Numbered from the stretch's first letter, positions 19,114-27,146 are shown. The stretch: DNA of 64,000 nucleotides from Marivirga salinae (GCF_030503855.1 NZ_CP129971.1:1495501-1559500); one strand, 5' to 3'. Program-made: numbers and translations. Notes: a model not told the origin generated them from the letters alone.

Positions 19114-19264
19114 TGTAAGGTGATGGAATTGGCAAACATGCCCTCCTATCTCGGGGGTGGAGGTTTGGGACAAAGCGCAGACATTTCACGATAATTTACA
19201 TAGTAGTTTATCGTGGAAACTGTAGCCTAACTACTCCTTGGAGGTTCGAATCCTCCCCTTACAG
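19114..19264 (+). ncRNA. tRNA-like RNA with giant variable arm, copy 2
   Basis: 151 nt. Acceptor, D, anticodon (ATC at 19148-19150) and T arms are identical to copy 1. The 82-nt insert (19158-19239) differs from copy 1 but keeps a fold: CACGATAA (19187-19194) pairs with TTATCGTG (19208-19215), with CAG...CTG and TTT/AAA below it. AGTAGTT in the hairpin loop (19202-19208) is the exact complement of AACTACT (19229-19235), allowing a pseudoknot. Confidence 0.7.
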
Positions 19265-19360
19265 CTAGGGTTTAGGTAATATTGCAAAGAAACGCTTTGC
19301 GAATATTGAAACAATGATTAAAGAAAACCAGCCTACGCTAAAGCTGCGGTTGGTAAATAT

Positions 19361-19511
19361 TGTAAGGTGATGGAATTGGCAAACATGCCCTCCTATCTCG
19401 GGGGTGGAGGTTTGGTACAAAGCGCAGACATTTCACGATAATTTACATAGTAGTTTATCGTGGAAACTGTAGCCTAACTACTCCTTGGAGGTTCGAATCC
19501 TCCCCTTACAG
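19361..19511 (+). ncRNA. tRNA-like RNA with giant variable arm, copy 3
   Basis: 151 nt and nearly identical to copy 2. One change is seen in the insert (TTTGGT where copies 1 and 2 have TTTGGG). Anticodon triplet is ATC at 19395-19397. All stems of the cloverleaf and the insert hairpin are kept. Confidence 0.7.
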
Positions 19512-19607
19512 CTAGGGTTTAGGTAATATTGCAAAGAAACGCTTTGCGAATATTGAAACAATGATTAAAGAAAACCAGCCTACGCTAAAGCTATGGTTGG
19601 TAAATAT

Positions 19608-19758
19608 TGTAAGGTGATGGAATTGGCAAACATGCCCTCCTGTCTCGGGGGTGGAGATTTGGGACAAAGCGCAGACATTTCACGATAATTTACATGGTAG
19701 TTTATCGTGGAAACTGTAGCCTAACTACTCCTTGGAGGTTCGAATCCTCCCCTTACAG
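19608..19758 (+). ncRNA. tRNA-like RNA with giant variable arm, copy 4 (anticodon GTC)
   Basis: 151 nt. The anticodon loop reads CTGTCTC, so the triplet at 19642-19644 is GTC (Asp) rather than ATC. The insert has GGAGATT for GGAGGTT and GGTAGTT for AGTAGTT; the latter keeps pairing with AACTACT through a G-T wobble. It is the last unit; the 96-nt spacer that follows copies 1-3 is missing after it. Confidence 0.7.
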
Positions 19759-19792
19759 CTACTATCTACCGATGCTTTAGAATAGGTGGGAA

Positions 19793-20056
19793 TTATCTAT
19801 AGAGATAGATTCCGTTAAAATTTAATTTGCTCATTTTACAAGTCTGCACTCCTTGAGCAATAAAGTTGAATAAAATTTCTTTTGCAGTATCTATTTCACA
19901 AAATTGATAGACTATTTCTTCCTGCACTTCTAACCTTGAAATTCTTTCCAAAGATGCAATTCCTATTTTCCATTCATGAAAGGGAGCCTTACTTAATTCT
20001 ATTTGGTTGCTGAATTTTTCGATGATGTTGGTTTTATCCACAGTGGTTGTATGCAT
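19793..20056 (-). CDS. Hypothetical small protein
   Basis: 87 residues with the start MHTTTVDKTNIIEKFSNQIE and the end KLNFNGIYLYR. No signal peptide, membrane helix or recognised domain is visible. It is mixed charged/hydrophobic and plausibly helical (EWKIGIASLERISRLEVQEEIVYQF). It starts with ATG, has ordinary base composition for this genome, and lies alone beside the tRNA-like array in the opposite direction. It may be real, but the evidence is only length and composition. Confidence 0.4.
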   Translation of the reverse strand: MHTTTVDKTNIIEKFSNQIELSKAPFHEWKIGIASLERISRLEVQEEIVYQFCEIDTAKEILFNFIAQGVQTCKMSKLNFNGIYLYR

Positions 20057-20230
20057 GATTTGATGATTTTATTTAGGTAAATCTCGTTTAATTCAGCTTT
20101 AATTCATATTAATTCTATATTTTATCGTTTAAGTGCAATATTTAAGCCATCAGTGTGACTAATGGCGGGATGTATTAAGTGATTTACAGATGTAAGTTTT
20201 GATGGTTTTAATAGTTTATGATTGATAGGC

Positions 20231-20324
20231 TGCTCGATATTTTAATCAGAGATTAAAATGGATAGATTCCTTTCTTCAAAGGAATGACGTTCTAATCTGG
20301 TAGATTGTGATAGAGTCTAGTAGG
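20231..20324. repeat. Direct repeat 1 of a non-coding pair
   Basis: About 94 bp that recur, diverged, at 20481-20576. The core reads TTTTAATCAGAGATTAAAAT followed by a hairpin (ATTCCTTT...AAAGGAAT). The 554-bp gap 20057-20610 that holds both copies has no ORF. Confidence 0.7.
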
Positions 20325-20383
20325 GAATGTCTAATCAAAAAGGGGGGTGGTTGATTTTAGCACTTTACAGACTTCCGTGCGTC

Positions 20384-20432
20384 ATTCCCTTGCTGAAGGG
20401 AATCTCATCTTATTGAAACTTCGTTTCAATAA
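20384..20432. repeat. Two adjacent hairpins in the clpC downstream gap
   Basis: ATTCCCTT-gctg-AAGGGAAT (20384-20403) and TTATTGAAAC-ttc-GTTTCAATAA (20410-20432, perfect 10-bp stem). They lie between the two direct repeats. The first shares the TTCCCTT...AAGGGAA motif with hairpins inside those repeats, so the whole gap looks like a small dispersed repeat cluster. Confidence 0.6.
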
Positions 20433-20480
20433 TCCGTTTTATGGATTACTTTTCACTTTTATATTTAGCTTTTGATAATC

Positions 20481-20576
20481 TGCTATGGATATTTTAATCA
20501 GAGATTAAAATGAATAGATCCCTTTCTTCAAAGGGATGACGATCTTATCTGTTGGATTGCAATAGAGCGAAGTAGG
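20481..20576. repeat. Direct repeat 2 of a non-coding pair
   Basis: Second copy of the 20231-20324 repeat. The hairpin arms changed together (ATCCCTTT...AAAGGGAT against ATTCCTTT...AAAGGAAT), which keeps the pairing. Confidence 0.7.
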
Positions 20577-20610
20577 AGAGAGTGTTCAATATTCCCTAAA
20601 TAAATCAAAA

Positions 20611-20640
20611 AAAAAGAGGCTGATTAATCAGCCTCTTTTT
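20611..20640 (-). terminator. Terminator palindrome overlapping the clpC stop codon
   Basis: A perfect 30-bp palindrome: A5, GAGGCTGATT, its complement, then T5. The clpC stop codon (20624-20626) sits at its centre, so the last codons of clpC form one stem arm. With A and T tracts on both sides it can terminate transcription in both directions. Confidence 0.85.
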
Positions 20641-23224
20641 TATTTTCTTGGTTAGTGTCTTCTTTATCTTGGTCTTTTTTGCCCTTCTTATCTTCTTTTT
20701 TCTTTTTCTTCGACTTGATAAAGAGTGTTTCGCTCTTACCATCATGATCTGCTATGATGGAATCACCAATTTTTATATTTTCATTTAAGATTTCTTCAGC
20801 TACTAAATCTTCCAAATACTTTTGGATGGCTCTGTTCAACGGTCTTGCACCATATTGTTGATCATATCCTTTCTTCGATAAGAAATCTTTAGCTGCGTCT
20901 GTTAAATCAATATCATACCCTAAAGACAACATTCTGTCAAAGACTTTTTTCAATGAAATGTCAATGATTTTGTGTAAATGCTCTCTTTCAAGATGGTTGA
21001 ACACAATCACATCATCCAGCCTATTCAAGAACTCAGGACTGAAAGCTTTTTTCAGTGCATTTTGAATAGTGGATTTCATGACCTCATTTGAATTATCTTC
21101 TTTGGCGCTATTTGAGAAACCAATTCCAGCTCCAAAATCTTTCAAGTCACGAACCCCAATATTAGAAGTCATGATGATAATTGTATTTCTGAAATCAACC
21201 CTTCTTCCGAGTCCATCAGTTAAGATACCGTCATCCAATACTTGTAATAATAAGTTGAATACATCTGGGTGAGCTTTTTCAATCTCATCCAAAAGAACTA
21301 CAGAATAAGGCTTTCTTCTTACTTTTTCAGTAAGTTGACCACCTTCTTCATATCCAACATAGCCTGGAGGCGCTCCAACTAATCTCGATACGGAAAATTT
21401 CTCCATATATTCACTCATATCAATTCTGATAAGAGCATCTTCCTTATCGAATAAATAAGTAGAAAGAACTTTTGCCAGCTCGGTTTTACCAACACCAGTT
21501 GGGCCTAAGAAAACGAATGAACCAATCGGTTTTTTCGGATCTTTTAAACCAATTCTTGTTCTTTGAATAGCTTTAGAAAGTTTTCCAATCGCTTCATCTT
21601 GTCCAATGACTTGCTTTTTCAAATCATCGCCCATTCCTTTCAACTTCACACTTTCATTTTGAGCTACACGCTTAGTTGGAACACCTGTCATCATGGCGAT
21701 AACCTCGGCAACATTATCTTCTGTTACCGTGTATCGCTTAGCTTTAGTGTCTTCCTCCCATTTTCTTTTCTCTGCTTCTAGCTCATCTATAAGTTTTTTC
21801 TCAGTATCTCTTAATCGAGCTGCTTCTTCATATTTCTGACTTCTAACAACTTGATTTTTTTCTTTCTTGATGTCTTCTATTGAAGCTTCTAACTTCACAA
21901 TTTCATCAGGAACATGGATATTATTCAAGTGAACTCTTGCACCTGCTTCATCCATTACATCAATGGCTTTATCAGGTAAAAATCTATCAGAGATATAACG
22001 ATCACTTAATCTTACACAAGATTCAATTGCATCATCTGTAAAATTAACATTGTGATGTTCTTCGTATTTATCTTTGATGTTCATTAGAATCTCTCTGGTT
22101 TCTTCAGGAGTGGTAGCGTCTACCATTACCATTTGGAAACGTCTAGCTAATGCACCATCTTTTTCAATATATTGACGATACTCATCTAAAGTAGTGGCAC
22201 CTATACATTGAATTTCGCCCCTTGCTAAGGCTGGTTTAAACATATTACTGGCATCCAAAGAACCTGAAGCGCCACCTGCACCTACTATAGTGTGCAACTC
22301 ATCAATGAATAAGATAACATTTGGAGATTTCTCCAACTCATTCATTACGGCTTTCATTCTTTCCTCGAACTGACCTCTGTATTTTGTTCCGGCTACTAAT
22401 GAAGCTAAATCCAAAGTCACTACTCTTTTACCAAAAAGAACTCTAGAAACTTTTCTTTGCACAATTCTTAATGCTAAACCTTCCGCAATGGCAGTTTTAC
22501 CAACGCCTGGTTCACCAATTAAAATTGGATTGTTTTTCTTTCTTCTTGATAAAATTTGGGCTACACGCTCAATTTCTTTTTCACGACCAACTATTGGATC
22601 TAATTTATCTTCTTCAGCCATTTTCGTTAAATCGCGTCCGAAGTTATCTAAAACAGGTGTTTTAGATTTTTCACTAGTTTTGGATCCACTGGAGCCTCCA
22701 CCACTAGTTTCTCTTGAGCCACTTCCGCCAAATATTTTACCTGAATCCTCATCGCTATCATCAGTATCTGAAGATGCCATAGGATTTTGGGTTTGATATT
22801 CTAATAGCTCTTTAATCACATCGTAATTCACATCAAATTTTTCCATCACTTGAGAAGCGATATTGTCTTCATCTCTCAAAATGGATAATAATAAATGCTC
22901 AGTTCCGATTAATTGACTTTTAAAAATTTTAGCTTCCAAATAAGTAATTTTCAATACTTTTTCAGATTGCTTTGTCAACGGTATATTGGCTAGATTCTTT
23001 ACGTTATTCGTAGCGGTTCCTCTTGTGCTTCGTTCTAATTCCCCTCGAAGTTCATCGAGCGAAACCCCAAGCTTTTTCAAGAGACTGATCGCCACGCCTT
23101 CCCCTTCTCTTACCATTCCTAGTAATAAGTGCTCTGTACCAATATAGTCATGGCCTAATCTAAGCGCCTCTTCACGGCTCAAAGAAATTACCTCTTTAAC
23201 TCTGTTTGAAAATTTTGCTTCCAT
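20624..23224 (-). CDS. clpC: ATP-dependent Clp protease ATP-binding subunit ClpC
   Basis: AAA+ unfoldase that feeds proteins to ClpP. The 866-residue protein has two N-terminal Clp repeats (residues about 5-145: FSNRVKEVISLSREEALRLGHDYIGTEHLL and SEKVLKITYLEA). AAA1 follows with GEPGVGKTAIAEGLA and LFIDELHTIVGAGG. The middle domain holds the UVR-like coiled coil (EIVKLEASIEDIKKEKNQVVRSQKYEEAARLRD). AAA2 has GPTGVGKTELAKVL and LDEIEKAHPDVFNLLLQ. The tail is Lys/Asp/Glu-rich. A Ser/Gly linker with DDSDEDSGKIFGGSGSRETSG sits near residue 155. Length is normal for ClpC; it stands alone. Confidence 0.96.
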   Translation of the reverse strand: MEAKFSNRVKEVISLSREEALRLGHDYIGTEHLLLGMVREGEGVAISLLKKLGVSLDELRGELERSTRGTATNNVKNLANIPLTKQSEKVLKITYLEAKIFKSQLIGTEHLLLSILRDEDNIASQVMEKFDVNYDVIKELLEYQTQNPMASSDTDDSDEDSGKIFGGSGSRETSGGGSSGSKTSEKSKTPVLDNFGRDLTKMAEEDKLDPIVGREKEIERVAQILSRRKKNNPILIGEPGVGKTAIAEGLALRIVQRKVSRVLFGKRVVTLDLASLVAGTKYRGQFEERMKAVMNELEKSPNVILFIDELHTIVGAGGASGSLDASNMFKPALARGEIQCIGATTLDEYRQYIEKDGALARRFQMVMVDATTPEETREILMNIKDKYEEHHNVNFTDDAIESCVRLSDRYISDRFLPDKAIDVMDEAGARVHLNNIHVPDEIVKLEASIEDIKKEKNQVVRSQKYEEAARLRDTEKKLIDELEAEKRKWEEDTKAKRYTVTEDNVAEVIAMMTGVPTKRVAQNESVKLKGMGDDLKKQVIGQDEAIGKLSKAIQRTRIGLKDPKKPIGSFVFLGPTGVGKTELAKVLSTYLFDKEDALIRIDMSEYMEKFSVSRLVGAPPGYVGYEEGGQLTEKVRRKPYSVVLLDEIEKAHPDVFNLLLQVLDDGILTDGLGRRVDFRNTIIIMTSNIGVRDLKDFGAGIGFSNSAKEDNSNEVMKSTIQNALKKAFSPEFLNRLDDVIVFNHLEREHLHKIIDISLKKVFDRMLSLGYDIDLTDAAKDFLSKKGYDQQYGARPLNRAIQKYLEDLVAEEILNENIKIGDSIIADHDGKSETLFIKSKKKKKEDKKGKKDQDKEDTNQENKKEAD

Positions 23225-23314
23225 ATGCTTACTGCTCGATATTCTAACTTAATGCCCGAAGGCATATTTAAATGTAACTATTATAAAAACTAAATAAAAA
23301 ACCTAAGGTTTAAT

Positions 23315-23944
23315 TTATTTAAAAATTGACTGCTGAATGACAGTTTTTGTATTTGGTCCTTCATTCATCAACAAATCTATAACACTTAAGTTCGGTTCAA
23401 AATTGTTGCCAAAACTCTGGTTGTAGGCTTTTGGTTTATGAAATTGATTTAAAATTTCTGGTTTTTTAGGGTGTATTAACGACCTGGCATCCATAACGTT
23501 CTCTGAAACCTTTTTTTCATAACTGCCGCTTTCGGTAATTTTTATTTTTTGACCCGTAATTTTAAGACAGATTGTCAGTAAATCTAAATTCACATCCCAT
23601 AAATAAAGATAGTCCTTTTCATAAATAGGTTGGAATTCATCTGCAAAAAATTCAAAAAAGGGTGATTTACCATAGCAAGTTTGTATGCTTCGCCAGTGTT
23701 TTTTGCTCCAGTTTTGACTATTATCTATTTTAATATCTCTTGTTTTGATCTTTTTATTAGCACCTTGAAGCGGAACAGTTAAGATTTCAATCTGCTGAGA
23801 TGACAACAGATGACATCGATTTCTATAGGTTTGCTTTTCAAAAAACTCATTTGCTTCCAAAATCATTTCCTCTTTTCCTTCAAGGCTAGAAAAAAATGCT
23901 ACTGAAGGTAAATACTGTAATTCTATTAAAATGGATTTATGCAT
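23315..23944 (-). CDS. WbqC-like family protein
   Basis: 209 residues beginning SILIELQYLPSVAFFSSLEGKE, the usual start of the WbqC-like family. It continues with EANEFFEKQTYRNRCHLLSSQQIEILTVPLQ and the conserved block SKKHWRSIQTCYGKSPFFEFFADEF. The family is tied to surface polysaccharide loci but its reaction is unknown. It sits 22 bp downstream of the YrdC-like gene on the same strand, so the two are probably co-transcribed. Confidence 0.75.
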   Translation of the reverse strand: MHKSILIELQYLPSVAFFSSLEGKEEMILEANEFFEKQTYRNRCHLLSSQQIEILTVPLQGANKKIKTRDIKIDNSQNWSKKHWRSIQTCYGKSPFFEFFADEFQPIYEKDYLYLWDVNLDLLTICLKITGQKIKITESGSYEKKVSENVMDARSLIHPKKPEILNQFHKPKAYNQSFGNNFEPNLSVIDLLMNEGPNTKTVIQQSIFK

Positions 23945-23966
23945 TTAGAAATTAATTCCTCGAAAT

Positions 23967-24596
23967 TTATAAAATGATTTCTCCTAATCCTTCTCTAACG
24001 ATTTCCGCAGGCTCTTTAGTGCAATCTATTACAGTTGAAGGATTATTATTCCCATATCCACCATCAATTACTACATCCACTAAGTTTTTAAAGGATTCAT
24101 AGATTTCTTCCGGGTCAGTAGGGTATTCTACTATATCGTCATCATCCTTTATGGAAGTTGTAATGAGTGGATTTCCCAAAGCTTTTACGAGAGCGATCGG
24201 GATATTATTATTTGGAATCCTGATTCCTACCGTTTTTTTATTGGCATTGACGATTTTCGGAACATTGCTATTGGCGGGCAATATAAATGTAAAGGGGCCT
24301 GGTAAATTTTTCTTCATCAACTTAAATGTTGGTGTAGAGAGATTTTTCACATAATCTGAAATATGGCTCATGTCTTCACAGATAAAGGATAGATTGATTT
24401 TCCCTGGTTTAATACCTTTTACCCAACAGAGTTTGTCGATGGCTTTTCTGTTGGTTAAATCACAACCCAAACCATAAATAGTATCAGTAGGATAAATTAT
24501 AACTCCCCCATCCTTTAAAATGTCTACAATCTGTTGGATTTTCCTTGGGTCAGGATTTTCTTCGAATAATTTGATAAATTCAGCTGCCATATACAA
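23967..24596 (-). CDS. YrdC/Sua5-family L-threonylcarbamoyladenylate synthase-like protein
   Basis: The 209-residue single YrdC domain is recognised from [32 protein letters not shown], the ATP/threonine pocket region, and GVRIP-like [26 protein letters not shown]. Members make threonylcarbamoyl-AMP for t6A in tRNAs (TsaC/Sua5) or belong to the YciO side branch. The [21 protein letters not shown] stretch is closer to YciO-type proteins, so the t6A role is likely but not certain. Start ATG at 24596; another ATG two codons in is possible. Confidence 0.8.
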   Translation of the reverse strand: MYMAAEFIKLFEENPDPRKIQQIVDILKDGGVIIYPTDTIYGLGCDLTNRKAIDKLCWVKGIKPGKINLSFICEDMSHISDYVKNLSTPTFKLMKKNLPGPFTFILPANSNVPKIVNANKKTVGIRIPNNNIPIALVKALGNPLITTSIKDDDDIVEYPTDPEEIYESFKNLVDVVIDGGYGNNNPSTVIDCTKEPAEIVREGLGEIIL

Positions 24597-24647
24597 TATT
24601 AATCAATTTGAAATTAAATAGAATAGTTCAAGCCCAAACAAAATCCT

Positions 24648-24655
24648 TAAATTTG
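24648..24655 (+). promoter_or_regulatory. Promoter -7 element for mltG
   Basis: TAAATTTG matches TAnnTTTG, 29 bp before the mltG ATG. No clear -33 box. Confidence 0.45.
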
Positions 24656-24684
24656 CATTTTAATTTAAGTCAATTGCATAGTAT

Positions 24685-25719
24685 ATGAAAAGAAATAAAT
24701 TTCTAATAGGGTTTGTGATAGTGTTTTCTATCCTCATAACATCCTTCGTTTTCTATTTTTATCAGGTTTTTTTCTCTGAAAATATTTTAGTAGAAAAAGG
24801 TGATGAAGTGATTTTGATAGAGCAGGATATGGATTTTCAAGATTTGCAGGACATTGTTTATGATAGGGGAATAGTAAATGACATGCTGTCCTTTAGTTTT
24901 GTAGCAAAGCTGTTGGATTATCAAGAAAACATGAAGCCGGGTCTTTATTTGATGAAAAAAGACATGACCAATCTTCAAGCGGTTAGAATGTTGAGAGCTG
25001 GAGAACAAATACCTACTACCACTACTTTTAATAATGTTCGCTTAAAACCAGATTTGGCTGGTAAGATCACCGATAATCTTCAAGCTGATTCAGTTGAATT
25101 TCTGAGACTTTTGAATAATGATTCTTTGATAACTACTTATGGATTTACCCAAGAGAATATCCTTAGTATGTTTATCCCGAATACCTATGAAGTTTATTAT
25201 ACCATCTCAGAGCAAGCACTATTTGATAAGATGTATGCTGAATATCAAAGATTTTGGAATGATGAAAGAAAGCAAAAAGCAGAGGCTCTAGGGTTGTCTC
25301 CAACAGAAGTAAGTGCTTTGGCCTCTATAGTGCAAGCGGAAAGCATACAGTCTGATGAAAGACCTAAAATCGCAGAAGTGTATTTGAATAGATTGGACAG
25401 AAATATGAGGTTGCAGGCAGACCCTGCTTTGGTTTATGCAGTTGGGGATTTTACCATTAAAAGAGTGTTGAATGTTCATAAAGAGGTGGATTCGCCCTAT
25501 AATTTATATAAATATAAGGGATTACCTCCTGGGCCAATCAATTTACCAGAAATTGAATCTATAGATGCCGTTTTAAATCCTGAGGAACATAACTATATCT
25601 ATTTCTGTGCAAAACCTGATTTTTCAGGATATCATGCTTTTGCAACCAATTTAAGGCAGCATAATAATAATGCAAGAGCCTATCAAAATGCTTTAAATCG
25701 CTCAAATATTTACAAATAA
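24685..25719 (+). CDS. mltG: Endolytic murein transglycosylase MltG
   Basis: Inner-membrane lytic transglycosylase that cuts nascent glycan strands. An N-terminal membrane anchor (LIGFVIVFSILITSFVFYFY) is followed by a LysM-like region (VILIEQDMDFQDLQDIVYDRGI, KPGLYLMKKDMTNLQAVRMLRAGEQ). The YceG catalytic block has ALASIVQAESIQSDERPKIAEVYLNRL; by alignment the catalytic glutamate is Glu219. It ends with QADPALVYA, SPYNLYKYKGLPPGPINLP and HAFATNLRQHN. 344 residues is normal. First of three tightly packed genes. Confidence 0.93.
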   Translation: MKRNKFLIGFVIVFSILITSFVFYFYQVFFSENILVEKGDEVILIEQDMDFQDLQDIVYDRGIVNDMLSFSFVAKLLDYQENMKPGLYLMKKDMTNLQAVRMLRAGEQIPTTTTFNNVRLKPDLAGKITDNLQADSVEFLRLLNNDSLITTYGFTQENILSMFIPNTYEVYYTISEQALFDKMYAEYQRFWNDERKQKAEALGLSPTEVSALASIVQAESIQSDERPKIAEVYLNRLDRNMRLQADPALVYAVGDFTIKRVLNVHKEVDSPYNLYKYKGLPPGPINLPEIESIDAVLNPEEHNYIYFCAKPDFSGYHAFATNLRQHNNNARAYQNALNRSNIYK

Positions 25720-25722
25720 TTT

Positions 25723-26127
25723 ATGTATCAATTTGAACACAAAATACGGGTTCGCTATGCCGAAACCGACCAAATGGGCTATGTTTATTATGGAAATTAT
25801 GCCACTTATTTTGAAGTAGCAAGGGCAGAATCTATCCGTAGCTTAGGATTATCTTATAAAGAAATTGAAGAGGAGGGTGTGATTATGCCCGTTTTGGAAA
25901 ATTATTCCAAGTATCTACGACCTGCCCGATATGATGATGAATTGACTATTAAATTATCTATACCTAAATTACCTGATACTAGGATTCGATATGAATATGA
26001 GGTTTTCAAAGATGATAAATTAATCCATAAAGGATTTACCGTTTTGGTTTTTGTAGATAGAAATACAGGAAAACCTTGTCAGATGCCCGAAATATTGGTT
26101 AAAATTATGCGTCCTTTTTTCAAATGA
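25723..26127 (+). CDS. Acyl-CoA thioesterase, 4HBT/YbgC family
   Basis: 134-residue hotdog-fold thioesterase. The motif VRYAETDQMGYVYYGNYATYFEVARAE (residues about 9-35) contains the catalytic Asp of the YbgC group, and the rest (YLRPARYDDELTIKLSIPKLPDTRIRYEYEVFKDDKLIHKGFTVLVFVD) is typical. The natural acyl-CoA is unknown. It starts 3 bp after mltG and overlaps the next gene by 4 bp (ATGA), so translation is coupled. Confidence 0.88.
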   Translation: MYQFEHKIRVRYAETDQMGYVYYGNYATYFEVARAESIRSLGLSYKEIEEEGVIMPVLENYSKYLRPARYDDELTIKLSIPKLPDTRIRYEYEVFKDDKLIHKGFTVLVFVDRNTGKPCQMPEILVKIMRPFFK

Positions 26128-27059
26128 GGTTTAAGTATTTAAGAATTATATTGTCAATTGGCTTTTTGAGAAGGTTCATTCACTTCTTGAAAAGAAAGCG
26201 CCTCAAGAGAAGCGGTGTATCCTATTTCACCTTAATAAAAATTTTTATAGACGAACTTAGTGATCATAATTTAATTGAAAGGGCCAATAATGTAGCTTTT
26301 CAATTTACCTTAGCCATTTTTCCTACCATTATCTTTCTATTCACACTTATACCTTATTTGCCTATAGATAATTTAACCCAGGAGGTGATGGACTTATTAC
26401 AAGAGACCATGCCTACTTCCATTTATCAAGAGGCAGAATCCACTATTTACGATATTTTATCAAAATCAAGAGGAGGTTTATTATCTGTCGGATTTATTTT
26501 TGCGCTTTATTTTGCGACCAACGGTACTAGTGCATTAATGTCTGCTTTCAATAAAACCTATCGCACAAAAGATAGCAGAGGTTTTTTTAAAGCTAAAGTA
26601 ATTGCTATAGGATTAACTTTTCTGTTAGCCTTTGTTTTATTTTTATCAATAGTCTTATTAGTTGTTGCCCAGCAATTAATTTATTTCTTGGAAGATTTCG
26701 GTATCATAAGCGACAGCTTTGAGGTTTATATATTTATTGGATTAAGGTTTTTAGCCATATTTTTCCTTTTCCAAATTGCAATATCGGTTATCTATTATTG
26801 GGCGCCAGCAATTCATAAAAGATGGCATTTCTTTAATCCTGGTTCTATTTTGGCCACTTTTTTATGTTTGGCAGTTTCTTTTGGGTTCTCTTTTTACATC
26901 AATAATTTCGGTACCTACAATAAGCTTTATGGTTCAATTGGAGCATTGATAGCCATCATGATTTGGTTCTCCTTTTTGTCCCTGTTTTTAATTGTAGGTT
27001 TACAGTTGAATGTGAGTTTAGAAAAGGCCAGAAAAAAGAATAAAATTAAAGCTGAATAA
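26124..27059 (+). CDS. YihY/BrkB-family membrane protein
   Basis: 311 residues with six hydrophobic helices. The family motifs are visible: SDHNLIERANNVAFQFTLAIFPTIIFLFTLIPYLP, ALYFATNGTSALMSAFNKTYRTKDSRGF, VIYYWAPAIHKRWHFFNPGSILAT, and the end NKLYGSIGALIAIMIWFSFLSLFLIVGLQLN. The old name ribonuclease BN is wrong for this family; its biochemical role is not known. Last gene of the mltG operon. Confidence 0.88.
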   Translation: MRFKYLRIILSIGFLRRFIHFLKRKRLKRSGVSYFTLIKIFIDELSDHNLIERANNVAFQFTLAIFPTIIFLFTLIPYLPIDNLTQEVMDLLQETMPTSIYQEAESTIYDILSKSRGGLLSVGFIFALYFATNGTSALMSAFNKTYRTKDSRGFFKAKVIAIGLTFLLAFVLFLSIVLLVVAQQLIYFLEDFGIISDSFEVYIFIGLRFLAIFFLFQIAISVIYYWAPAIHKRWHFFNPGSILATFLCLAVSFGFSFYINNFGTYNKLYGSIGALIAIMIWFSFLSLFLIVGLQLNVSLEKARKKNKIKAE

Positions 27060-27076
27060 TATTTTTTAGGATTCCA

Positions 27077-27107
27077 TTTGTATAAAAAATATTTTCACCT
27101 ACATTTG
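27077..27107 (+). promoter_or_regulatory. Promoter for tRNA-Ser
   Basis: TTTG (27077-27080), 19-bp spacer, then TACATTTG (27100-27107): a full match to the Bacteroidetes -33/-7 consensus. The start point would be near 27114, about 33 nt before the mature tRNA. Confidence 0.75.
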
Positions 27108-27113
27108 CAATCC

Positions 27114-27138
27114 GATTCGCATAAAGCGAATCTTTTTT
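27114..27138 (+). terminator. Terminator-like hairpin between promoter and tRNA-Ser
   Basis: GATTCGC-ataaa-GCGAATC (7 bp) followed by six T residues. It could end transcription from yihY, but it also lies at the very 5' end of the predicted tRNA-Ser transcript. Confidence 0.6.
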
Positions 27139-27146
27139 ATTGATTT

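Larger units (their letters stand above)
18863..19758 (+). repeat. Four-unit tandem array, period 247-248 bp
   Basis: Unit starts at 18866, 19114, 19361 and 19608. Each of the three spacers (19018-19113, 19265-19360, 19512-19607) is 96 nt. Each carries a strong hairpin, AATATTGCAAAG pairing with CTTTGC plus AATATT (19031-19060 in the first), and a second one, CCAGCC against GGTTGG. The near-identity of units 2-4 points to recent tandem amplification; copy 1 is the most diverged. Confidence 0.95.

Noticed and set aside
18910..19239. Group I or other self-splicing intron in the tRNA-like units
   Set aside because: Bacterial tRNA introns sit in the anticodon loop and are over 200 nt; this insert is 82-83 nt, lies in the variable region, and lacks group I core sequences.
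18866..19758. tmRNA (ssrA) or 4.5S RNA
   Set aside because: No tag-peptide reading frame; the D arm and anticodon arm are complete, which tmRNA lacks, and the RNA is repeated four times.
18863..19758. CRISPR array
   Set aside because: Repeat units are about 150 nt with constant 96-nt spacers that are nearly identical to one another; no cas genes.
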